This document shows, one piece after another, positions 5,833-12,052 of a DNA stretch of 21,833 nt. Location of the stretch: the NCBI GenBank assembly GCA_030594935.1, contig JAUVEE010000005.1:1-21833 (forward strand), in the 5' to 3' direction. The position numbers and the translations under genes were made by a program. This stretch comes from a bacterium (GTDB lineage: Bacteria > Patescibacteriota > Minisyncoccia > Minisyncoccales > JAGLPU01). The notes below the pieces were generated by a model. That model was given only the letters and a program-made list of their open reading frames with translations, did not search any database and had not been told where the DNA came from. Within the stretch, counting starts at the first letter, position 1; every line of letters starts with the position of its first letter.

Positions 5833-5903
5833 AGGCCTGGAGGGGATTTGCACCCCTGTTAACGGTTTTGCAGACCGCTCCCTAGCTACTTGGGTACCAG
5901 GCC
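5833..5903 (-). tRNA. tRNA-Cys(GCA) with variant elbow (A18, G55)
   Basis: Acceptor GGCCTGG pairs with CCAGGCC, and the discriminator is T as required for Cys. The anticodon loop CTGCAAA has anticodon GCA (complement of 5869-5871). The T-stem AGGGG/CCCCT encloses TGCAAAT, with G at position 55. The D-arm has CCC/GGG and no G18G19; aligned to the usual Cys D-arm, position 18 is A. CCA is not encoded. Confidence 0.93.
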
Positions 5904-5929
5904 ATACCTCTATTTTTAGTTTATTGATT

Positions 5930-6274
5930 TTAGCTTTTTTGGCAAGACTTAATCTTTTCTAGAAGCTCGTCAACTTTTGCCGCTTTGATAACCTCCTTCT
6001 CTTCAGCAAATCTAATTCGCGGAACAGGCCGGACAGCTAAACACTTATTTAATCTCTTTTGCAGACCGTAAACTAATTTACACAAAATTCTAAGAACTTT
6101 TTCTAATTGAGCTTCCGGCATTACGCTGACATATACTTTGGCCTGATTTAGTTTTTCAGAAGTCTCCACCCTGGTTATTGTTATTAAAGCTCCGGGGAAA
6201 TCAATCTCTTCAAAAATAATCCGCGATAATCTGCGTTTTATCAGCTCATTGATTTGAAAAATTCTTTTAGTCAT
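5930..6274 (-). CDS. rbfA: 30S ribosome-binding factor A
   Basis: A 114-residue factor that binds the maturing 30S subunit and helps 16S rRNA 5'-end processing. Features of the RbfA KH-type fold are present: the N-terminal helix (INELIKRRLSRII), the strand LITITRVETSEKLNQAKVYVSV, the helix around LRILCKLVYGLQKRLN, and the PRIRFAEE strand close to the C-terminal helix with VDELLEKI. Its ATG overlaps the infB stop as TAATG (one shared base at 6274), so translation is probably coupled to IF-2, the common infB-rbfA arrangement. tRNA-Cys starts 26 bases downstream on the same strand. Confidence 0.93.
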   Translation of the reverse strand: MTKRIFQINELIKRRLSRIIFEEIDFPGALITITRVETSEKLNQAKVYVSVMPEAQLEKVLRILCKLVYGLQKRLNKCLAVRPVPRIRFAEEKEVIKAAKVDELLEKIKSCQKS

Positions 6275-7767
6275 TAAAGTTCTGCTTTAGTTTTTTCTTT
6301 GATGTAAAAAACTATAATATCTTTCTCCTCCACCTTTGCGCTGCCTTCATAAAGTATGCCTGCCTCCTCTCCTTTAGTGGCTACTTCAATATTCTTTTTG
6401 TTTTTTTGCAGGTTAATAACCCTGCCTTCTCCTATTTTTTCTTCATCTCTGAAAACTTCAACCAAGAATCCTTTTTTCACTTCCCCTTCAGTAATCTTGC
6501 CGCCGACAATCTGACGCCTTTTTTCAGTCCGAAAAACTAACAAAGTTTTCATTTTCCCCATATCTTTGCGGACTATTTCCGCTTTCAGAACTTTTTCCAT
6601 CAACTGGCGCAAAGACTGCACTAACTCATAAATAATTTCAAAGTTCACTATTCTAATTCCCTCTTTTTTAGCCAGCACCGCGGCGATAGGATTTGTTTTA
6701 ACTCGAAACCCCAGTATTTTAGCTTTGGCAGATTTTGCCAAATGGACATCGTTCTCATTAATTTCTCCTATCTCTTTTTTCAAAATCCTAAGAATGACTT
6801 TTTCTTGGGGAAGTTTTTTAATTATTTCTTCCACTGCCTCCACCGAACCGGAAACATCCGCCTTTAAAATTAAATTTAATACTTGTTTGCCTTCTTCAGC
6901 AAAAAACATTTCTCTTTTTTCTTCTTTTTTGCTCTTTCTGGCAGTATAGTCCTGAGCGGCAGCGATGTTAGGCAAAACCTTAAATCTTTCTCCTACTTGA
7001 GGAGCTGTTTCTAGGCCAAGAACCACTACCGGAGCGGAGGGAAGGGCTTTTCCAACAGGTTCTCTTCGCCAATTTTCCAAGCTTCTAATTTTTCCAAAGG
7101 CAGAATGGGTGGCCAAACAATCTTCTTTCTTTAAAACTCCATCAGTCAAAAGCAGGGTTGCGGTAAATCCCCTCCGACTGTCTAAATAGGCTTCAATCAC
7201 CACTCCTTCGGCCGGCTTACTCAAATCTCCTTTAATGTTTTCCATTTCCGCCACTAATAAGATCAGTTCCACCAGGTCCTCAATGCCTTTGCCGTCCTTG
7301 GCTGAAACATTGATCGAGGGCACCTCTCCTCCCATTGATTCCACTAAAATTTCTTTTTCCGCTAATTGGGTTTTAATCATCTCCGGATTGGCAGACGGCT
7401 TGTCAACTTTATTAATCGCCACAATCATGGGAATTCCCGCTTGTTTGATATAGGAAATGGCTTCTTTGGTCTGCGGTTTTATTCCTTCTTCAGCGGCAAC
7501 CACCAAAATGGCGATGTCAGCCACCTTGGCTCCGCGAGAACGCATAGCGGAAAATGCTTCGTGTCCGGGAGTGTCAATAAAAGTAATTTTCTTGCCTTGG
7601 TGCTCAATTTCATAAGCGCCGATATGCTGAGTAATGCCGCCTGATTCTTTAATAGTAATTTTCAAGTCTTTTATTGCTTCCAGAATAGAACTTTTTCCAT
7701 GGTCAACATGGCCCATTATCACAACTACCGGCGGACGCTCTATTAAATTTTCTTTTGTTTCTTCCAT
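6274..7767 (-). CDS. infB: Translation initiation factor IF-2, short form
   Basis: GTPase that places initiator tRNA on the 30S subunit and promotes subunit joining. With the ATG at 7767 it has 497 residues: G1 GHVDHGKS (19-26), switch region GGITQHIGA (43-51), G3 DTPGH (65-69), G4 NKVD (119-122) and a G5 SAKDG motif, then domains II, III and IV ending in the fMet-tRNA-binding C-terminal barrel. The N-terminal IF2_N domains of E. coli IF-2 (890 residues) are absent, a minimal form common in small genomes. I chose 7767 because the 8-codon upstream extension starts with TTG at 7791 inside the previous gene; the ATG is 4 bases after that gene's stop. No SD is visible. It overlaps rbfA by one base. 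Confidence 0.95.
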   Translation of the reverse strand: MEETKENLIERPPVVVIMGHVDHGKSSILEAIKDLKITIKESGGITQHIGAYEIEHQGKKITFIDTPGHEAFSAMRSRGAKVADIAILVVAAEEGIKPQTKEAISYIKQAGIPMIVAINKVDKPSANPEMIKTQLAEKEILVESMGGEVPSINVSAKDGKGIEDLVELILLVAEMENIKGDLSKPAEGVVIEAYLDSRRGFTATLLLTDGVLKKEDCLATHSAFGKIRSLENWRREPVGKALPSAPVVVLGLETAPQVGERFKVLPNIAAAQDYTARKSKKEEKREMFFAEEGKQVLNLILKADVSGSVEAVEEIIKKLPQEKVILRILKKEIGEINENDVHLAKSAKAKILGFRVKTNPIAAVLAKKEGIRIVNFEIIYELVQSLRQLMEKVLKAEIVRKDMGKMKTLLVFRTEKRRQIVGGKITEGEVKKGFLVEVFRDEEKIGEGRVINLQKNKKNIEVATKGEEAGILYEGSAKVEEKDIIVFYIKEKTKAEL

Positions 7768-7771
7768 AAGT

Positions 7772-8236
7772 TTATGACATGGCTTTTTCAATCGCTTGTT
7801 TCTCTTCTTTGGAAAGAAGATATTTAGATTTTCCCTTTTCTACCGGCTTGCCGTAAATCCGGCTGAATTCCTTGCCGTAATGAGAAGTGATGACAAACCC
7901 GGAATCTTTTGCATCAAGCAAGGCGATAGAAAAGCTCTGATCGCTGCCAACCTCATTAAAAGGATTAAACCTCACTATTCCTATCTTTTGCATGCTTTTC
8001 TGAGAAATTTCATCCAGCCTCACTATTTCCGCGGAAATTTTTTCTAATCTTTTCTCTTGTTTTTTTACTTTTTCAATTTGGCCGACTAAAACCTTTTCTA
8101 AATCCTCTTCCCCTCCTTGCAGCATCGTATCTATTCTTTTTTTCAATTTAAAGATACAGCAAACTGAAAATAGGTTGAAGACGAATAAAGCCGCTAAAAT
8201 TATATATATTAAATTGTTTAAAATAAATTCCTCCAT
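7772..8236 (-). CDS. DUF4446 family membrane protein
   Basis: A 154-residue protein with one N-terminal transmembrane segment (about residues 8-29, NLIYIILAALFVFNLFSVCC), a charged coiled-coil-like stretch (about 33-80), and a C-terminal domain holding the family pattern VRFNPFNEVGSDQSFSIALLD, then GFVITSHYGKEFSRIYGKPV and LSKEEKQAI. These are the hallmarks of DUF4446, an uncharacterised family in Firmicutes, CPR and others, in Firmicutes often near chromosome-partition genes. The function is unknown. Here it is the first protein gene after tRNA-Ser and directly precedes infB, a gap of 4 bases. It has no SD. Confidence 0.85.
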   Translation of the reverse strand: MEEFILNNLIYIILAALFVFNLFSVCCIFKLKKRIDTMLQGGEEDLEKVLVGQIEKVKKQEKRLEKISAEIVRLDEISQKSMQKIGIVRFNPFNEVGSDQSFSIALLDAKDSGFVITSHYGKEFSRIYGKPVEKGKSKYLLSKEEKQAIEKAMS

Positions 8237-8271
8237 TTTATTTTTAATCTTTAAAACTATTTACCTCCGCC

Positions 8272-8383
8272 CCGTAAGAAAGCGGAGGAGGTGAGATTCG
8301 AACTCACGGTCCCGCTAAAGCAAGACAATGGTTTTCGAAACCATCCCTTTAAGCCACTCAGGCACTCCTCCGCCTTCTTACGG
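8272..8383. repeat. Inverted repeat extending the tRNA-Ser acceptor stem
   Basis: The 12-base arms 8272-8283 (CCGTAAGAAAGC) and 8372-8383 (GCCTTCTTACGG) flank tRNA-Ser and continue its acceptor stem. In the minus-strand RNA they pair fully, with one G-U, giving a 19-bp helix including the 7 acceptor pairs. A further small hairpin, GAACA/TGTTC, lies just 5' at 8383-8397. Confidence 0.85.
8283..8371 (-). tRNA. tRNA-Ser(CGA)
   Basis: Class II tRNA. Acceptor GGAGGAG pairs with CTCCTCC, discriminator G. The anticodon stem is ATGGT/ACCAT and the loop TTCGAAA has anticodon CGA (complement of 8335-8337). The variable arm is long (GTCTTGC/GCGGGAC). The T-loop is TTCGAAT. CCA is not encoded. Confidence 0.95.
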
Positions 8384-8402
8384 AACAGGCCGTGTTCAAC
8401 TT

Positions 8403-8431
8403 AATTTATCACTTTTTAATCAATTGGTCAA
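8403..8431 (-). promoter_or_regulatory. Promoter of the tRNA-Ser/DUF4446/infB/rbfA/tRNA unit
   Basis: On the minus strand, TTGACC (8431-8426), a 17-base spacer ending in TGA (extended -10) and TAAATT (8408-8403). The start would be near 8396, about 25 bases before tRNA-Ser. No other clear promoter or terminator was seen before the bidirectional terminator at 5705-5736. Confidence 0.75.
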
Positions 8432-8432
8432 T

Positions 8433-9371
8433 TTAAATTAAGGGAAAATCATTGTCCCGGGAAATTCTGGACGGTAAAAGAAAAGGACAGTTGTTTCCTA
8501 AAATATAGGTTAAAGGAACCGATATCTTCGCTTTATAGAGCTTGGGTAGAAAAAACCTTTTGGTTTTTTTGCTGTATTCCCCAAAATCAGGAAAACTTTC
8601 CAACAAAATATCAGCCGCGGTCAAACCCCAGATCACTCCTCCTCCGCTCCAAGGCTTAGTTAATCCCATAGCATCCCCGCAAAGAGTTGTTTTTCCTGTT
8701 TTGGGAAGTATTAATCCTTGAGGAATCAGAGCCGCTTCTATCTTCTCTGGAACTGAAATATTGTCTCGAGACAGAAATTTAAGAAACTCTTTTTTAACTG
8801 ATTCAACCTTGCCCATTGCTCCGTATTCTATATTCCCTCCCCGGGGAATCTTCCAGTAAAAACCGGAATCAATCGGCCAAGTGTCCACTTGCCGGGAGTA
8901 ATCTTCTTGAGAATAAAAGAACTGTAATCCTAAACGAAAGGATGGTTGGGGCAAACCCAATTCTTTTCTTGTTTCAGATAAAGCGCCATCACAGCCGATA
9001 ACCCTGTCAAACCCAAAAGGAACTGTTGATTGCCCGAATAGAATCTCTGCTCCGGAATCTCGGGCCAAAGAAGACAAAAAGACATTAAGTTTTTGCCGGT
9101 CAATAATAAGATGAACCGGCTTCATTTTTAAAGTTATCTCTTTTTTAGGAAAATGGATCAAGCAGCTGTTGATTCTGTGCTCAATTAGTTCTTCGGTCAA
9201 AGGAACAAAATTCAGCAAGCGTTCAGATATCAATCCCGAACAAACCTTTATTCCAATTTCGCTCTTTTTCTCAAAAACAACCACTTTATGCCCCAGCTTG
9301 CTTAGCTTCCAAGCTAAATAAAGACCGACGGTCCCCGCTCCGACAATAGCTGTTTTAAATATCTTATCCAT
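8433..9371 (-). CDS. FAD-dependent oxidoreductase, geranylgeranyl reductase family
   Basis: A 312-residue flavoprotein. The N-terminal dinucleotide-binding motif is VGAGTVGLYLAWKLSKLG (G11, G13, G16), followed by VVFEKK with the acidic end of strand 2. The segment IGCDGALSETRKELG is the second FAD motif. FYWKIPRGG matches the PxxYxWxFP motif of geranylgeranyl reductases, and LCGDAMGLTKPWSGGGV is the GDA FAD-contact motif. Family members reduce isoprenoid double bonds in archaeal lipids, chlorophyll or quinone tails; the substrate here is unknown. At 312 residues it is shorter than the usual 380-400, mainly at the C-terminus. It has an extended -10 promoter 5 bases before the ATG, so it is probably leaderless and monocistronic. 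Confidence 0.87.
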   Translation of the reverse strand: MDKIFKTAIVGAGTVGLYLAWKLSKLGHKVVVFEKKSEIGIKVCSGLISERLLNFVPLTEELIEHRINSCLIHFPKKEITLKMKPVHLIIDRQKLNVFLSSLARDSGAEILFGQSTVPFGFDRVIGCDGALSETRKELGLPQPSFRLGLQFFYSQEDYSRQVDTWPIDSGFYWKIPRGGNIEYGAMGKVESVKKEFLKFLSRDNISVPEKIEAALIPQGLILPKTGKTTLCGDAMGLTKPWSGGGVIWGLTAADILLESFPDFGEYSKKTKRFFLPKLYKAKISVPLTYILGNNCPFLLPSRISRDNDFPLI

Positions 9372-9376
9372 GATTC

Positions 9377-9385
9377 TTTATAGCA
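9377..9385 (-). promoter_or_regulatory. Extended -10 promoter of the reductase gene (leaderless type)
   Basis: On the minus strand, TGCTATAAA (TGn plus TATAAA), then GAATC and the ATG at 9371. No good -35 is seen; the upstream bases are the T-run of the pyrE terminator. Spacing to the ATG (5 bases) equals that of the methyltransferase promoter. Confidence 0.65.
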
Positions 9386-9397
9386 AAGCTTAATCGT

Positions 9398-9430
9398 AAA
9401 AAAAAGAGCGGCTTTAAAATAAGTGCCGCT
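9398..9430 (-). terminator. Terminator of the purP-pyrE unit
   Basis: On the minus strand, the stem AGCGGC/GCCGCT (6 bp) with a 12-base loop, then C and eight T. It begins 11 bases after the pyrE stop. Confidence 0.8.
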
Positions 9431-9440
9431 ATAAAATTTC

Positions 9441-10037
9441 TTATTTTCCTCCATGGCCGAGATCGGTACTAATTGGGACTCTTTTTTTACAAAGAGGACA
9501 ATCTTTCTTCTTCCAAGACTCCAGCTTCTGGTTAACAAGAGCTTTAATCGGAATATCATCAATAGATGTCATTTCGCCTCTGTTAAAAAGAGCAGCAACA
9601 GCAAATATTATGCCTCTTGCTTTTTCAATAGCCGCCGCTGTTTTGGCCGCAGATTCTCCAGTGTTAATTATGTCTTCTACTATTAACACTTTCTTTCCAT
9701 CAATAAACTTATCATAGCCGCGTCTGATAATAAATTTACCCCTGTCTTTATCCGCGTAAGCAGAGAAAACCTCATGACCAGACATTCTAGTCAAATGATA
9801 AGCAACTCGATTTGCTAAAATAGCTCCTCCAACCGCTGGTCCAGCAACTGAATGTATTCCTTTATTTTCAAATTTGCTGGCAATCTCTTCGGCAAGTTTT
9901 TCAAGTTCTTCGGTGTGCAAATAAACTGCATCTTTGTTTACATAGACATCTCCATGTTCTCCAGAAGCAAACTCAAAGTGTCCTTTAGTTATTGCTCCAC
10001 ATCTTTCTAATATGTCCATTATTTCTTTTTCATTCAT
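9441..10037 (-). CDS. pyrE: Orotate phosphoribosyltransferase
   Basis: Joins orotate to PRPP to make OMP in pyrimidine synthesis. It has 198 residues from the ATG at 10037. The PRPP loop is VLIVEDIINTGES at about residues 117-129. The catalytic-loop region ADKDRGKFIIRRGY, the VAGPAVGGAILAN strand-loop and the C-terminal CPLCKKRVPI (the short CPLC tail of one OPRT subgroup) are all present. An alternative GTG at 10046 is inside the SD itself; a near-perfect SD, AGGAGGTGAT (complement of 10042-10051), sits 4 bases before the ATG and settles the start. The SD overlaps the purP stop codon (10050-10052), so the two are translationally linked. A strong terminator follows. Assignment to orotate rather than another purine or pyrimidine substrate is likely but rests on motifs. 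Confidence 0.92.
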   Translation of the reverse strand: MNEKEIMDILERCGAITKGHFEFASGEHGDVYVNKDAVYLHTEELEKLAEEIASKFENKGIHSVAGPAVGGAILANRVAYHLTRMSGHEVFSAYADKDRGKFIIRRGYDKFIDGKKVLIVEDIINTGESAAKTAAAIEKARGIIFAVAALFNRGEMTSIDDIPIKALVNQKLESWKKKDCPLCKKRVPISTDLGHGGK

Positions 10038-10049
10038 TCTTATCACCTC

Positions 10050-11171
10050 CTAAGTGATAATCTTTTCTAATTGTCCTGTTCTCTCGGCTTCTTCTATCTC
10101 CCACATAATCAGATCTATTGGAGATTCTATCTTCCTGTTATGAATAAAAGACAGTCTCCTCATCTCCGGCGATGTCGGCCCTACACAAGGACATCCTGGA
10201 ATACGCGGTGATACGTCAAATACCACAAATTCAAGACCGTTTTCCCCTTCTGGGATTGCGCCTTGCAGCGAAAACAATCCGATTATGCCTGGCGGGTATT
10301 CTTTTTTGCAGACTTCTCTAAATTTTTCGGCTGCTTCATAGACTAAGATTTTTTTTGATTCACGCATAGTCATGCCATAATGGCCGATTTCCTCGTTTTT
10401 CACAGGGATATCTATTTTCAGTTGGTCTTTGGCAGGCAGGTTAAGAAGCCCCATAAGGTTTGTCTGTATCCTGTCTTCAAAGCCAGCAAAGTCGATTGTG
10501 CCAAGGGTTTCTAAAGAATAACTTTGGAAGTTGGCGTTGAATCGGGGAGCAATAATAAACTCCTCTATTCTTGCTGTTTTTAGTTCTCTTTCGTCTATTA
10601 TATCCTGTTTTATCAGCTTTTCCGACTGGGTTTTGTAGTCTTTACAGTCTTTTGCGTAAAAGAATGCGCGCTCCAGGGGGTTGTGCTTTTGCTGTATCTT
10701 GATTATTGCCAAGTTGTCTATGTCTTCCGGCTTTTTGTAGTATTTGGGAGTTCTTATGCCCGCTTTTATAAGAAGGTCGTACTGGTTGTTTCCGGCTGCG
10801 CGATCCTCTGCTCGCAGGATATATCGGTTGCCATAGATTGGTACGCGGAATTTGTTCTCAATATTGTCATAGCCGACATAAACAGAAAATGAGCGGTTGG
10901 GTATAAAAAGGACATTTAGCTCATTAAGTCTGTCTTGTATTTCGGGGTTTAATATATCCTTGAAAGAATCAAGAATAATCACATAATCAAAAAGTTTTTT
11001 GCTGTATTTTGTGTAGAGTTTTTCACGGCCTTTTTCGCATATCAGAACTGTTTCAAAGCCAAATGCTTTTGCCGATACAGCCAGTTCTTCTGCCGAGTGG
11101 GAACCGAAAATTCCTATTCTTGGTTTGCCGTAACCGCATATCGTATCTTGCATATCTTCTCTTTTTATCAT
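10050..11171 (-). CDS. purP: PurP-family 5-formaminoimidazole-4-carboxamide ribotide synthetase (archaeal-type, ATP-grasp)
   Basis: The family converts AICAR plus formate and ATP to FAICAR, the ninth step of IMP synthesis, replacing the folate-dependent PurH transformylase in many archaea. Length (373) and layout fit PurP: an N-terminal DUF1246 domain starting GKPRIGIFGSHSAEELA, the central NRYILRAEDR and AGIRTPKYYKKPEDI segments, then the ATP-grasp DUF1297 part with FNANFQSYS, FAGFEDRIQTNLMG, EIGHYGMTMRESK, PPGIIGLFSLQG and FVVFDVSPRIPGCPCVG. The start is fixed by the SD CAGGAGG, 9 bases before the ATG at 11171. pyrE follows with its SD overlapping this stop. PurP paralogues of unknown activity exist, so FAICAR synthesis is probable, not certain. 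Transfer from archaea is possible. Confidence 0.88.
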   Translation of the reverse strand: MIKREDMQDTICGYGKPRIGIFGSHSAEELAVSAKAFGFETVLICEKGREKLYTKYSKKLFDYVIILDSFKDILNPEIQDRLNELNVLFIPNRSFSVYVGYDNIENKFRVPIYGNRYILRAEDRAAGNNQYDLLIKAGIRTPKYYKKPEDIDNLAIIKIQQKHNPLERAFFYAKDCKDYKTQSEKLIKQDIIDERELKTARIEEFIIAPRFNANFQSYSLETLGTIDFAGFEDRIQTNLMGLLNLPAKDQLKIDIPVKNEEIGHYGMTMRESKKILVYEAAEKFREVCKKEYPPGIIGLFSLQGAIPEGENGLEFVVFDVSPRIPGCPCVGPTSPEMRRLSFIHNRKIESPIDLIMWEIEEAERTGQLEKIIT

Positions 11172-11253
11172 TTTATCAATCCTCCTGTTTTTTAAGTTTT
11201 GAAAGGGCTATTGTGAAATGGATTCTCTAGCCATCTCTATTCTTCTTTAACTT

Positions 11254-11277
11254 AAAAAGACTGTCTTGGCAACAGCC
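11254..11277 (-). terminator. Terminator after the amidase gene
   Basis: On the minus strand, GGCTGT-TGCCAAG-ACAGTC (6 bp, one G-T) followed by TTTTT. It lies 24 bases after the amidase stop and separates it from purP. Confidence 0.6.
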
Positions 11278-11300
11278 TTCAAAATTTCTTATCTAATTAT

Positions 11301-12020
11301 CTACTCCATCATCTTATTAAACCTTTCCCAATCAAAATTCCAGGGATCGGTTTTGCGTTCAGGGGCTATCTGATCATGCCCCAGAATATGCTTTATCTCG
11401 TATTCCCCTTTTAAAAATTCAACTAATTCAACTAAAGCGATATATTGCGCTTCAGTGGGAGTGTTGGTTTTCAAATTAATCAACTCTATACCTAAAGAAA
11501 ATTTATTAACGCTGGTTCTGCCATCAGGCATCTCACTGACACCGGCATGCCAAGCAATATTTTGATCAATAACAAGTCGATAAATAGCGCCATCGCGGCC
11601 GATAAGATAATGCGGCGCAACTTTGTAGATTTTGAATTCTGCTAAAATGCCATCAATGCTATAAGGCTCATCGCCAAGGGCATCGTAGCAGGAATGAATA
11701 ATAACAGTGTCAATAACGCGAGAACCAGCCGGAACATGATGCCCCCAATTAACAAGCTTGTCAATAATATTGACCTCTGCTATCGGCAAGTCTTCCTTTG
11801 ATTCTTCTTCAATAACAATTTCTTCCTCCAATTCAGGCTCAACTTGATTGTCTTCGGGAACCACTGCCTCTTCAGTCTCCTCTAAGACGATTTCTTCTTC
11901 TATCAAGGGCTTTTCCGAAACTTTAGGTATTTCAAAAATAACAGCCGCCGGCTTGATGGTATTCTCTAAAGAAGCTTGGTTTGACGCCGTATGATTAACG
12001 CTCCAAATACCGATTATCAC
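11301..12020 (-). CDS. N-acetylmuramoyl-L-alanine amidase (Amidase_2/PGRP type), signal peptide interrupted by TAA
   Basis: Cleaves the amide bond between MurNAc and the stem peptide of peptidoglycan. The domain covers about residues 85-239: VIDTVIIHSCYD (first zinc His), APHYLIGRDGAIYRLV, NIAWHAG, SLGIELIN, and HILGHDQIAPERKTDPWNFDW with the last ligands. An acidic Glu/Val/Pro linker occupies about residues 30-80. Only the GTG at 12020 gives an uninterrupted frame. In the same frame, an ATG at 12056 overlaps the TraB stop as ATGA and encodes MKLKIITLL, then TAA (12027-12029), then VLVIIGIW: a signal peptide broken at codon 10. So the gene is either recently inactivated for export, re-initiated at GTG, or carries a sequencing error. 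The catalytic domain itself looks intact. Confidence 0.8.
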   Translation of the reverse strand: MIIGIWSVNHTASNQASLENTIKPAAVIFEIPKVSEKPLIEEEIVLEETEEAVVPEDNQVEPELEEEIVIEEESKEDLPIAEVNIIDKLVNWGHHVPAGSRVIDTVIIHSCYDALGDEPYSIDGILAEFKIYKVAPHYLIGRDGAIYRLVIDQNIAWHAGVSEMPDGRTSVNKFSLGIELINLKTNTPTEAQYIALVELVEFLKGEYEIKHILGHDQIAPERKTDPWNFDWERFNKMME

Positions 12021-12052
12021 TAAAACTTATAATAAAGTAATTATTTTTAATT

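Noticed and set aside
7767..7791. TTG start for infB adding 8 residues
   Set aside because: The extension lies inside the end of the DUF4446 gene and has no SD; the ATG at 7767 is 4 bases after its stop and starts a usual short IF-2.
9314..9562. Minus-strand reading frame of 82 residues
   Set aside because: It covers the pyrE terminator, the reductase promoter and the ends of both genes in another frame; it has no family resemblance.
12027..12029. UAA reassigned to an amino acid, explaining the amidase stop
   Set aside because: TAA ends many genes here (for example 769-771, 5703-5705, 15173-15175) at the right place, so it is a normal stop.
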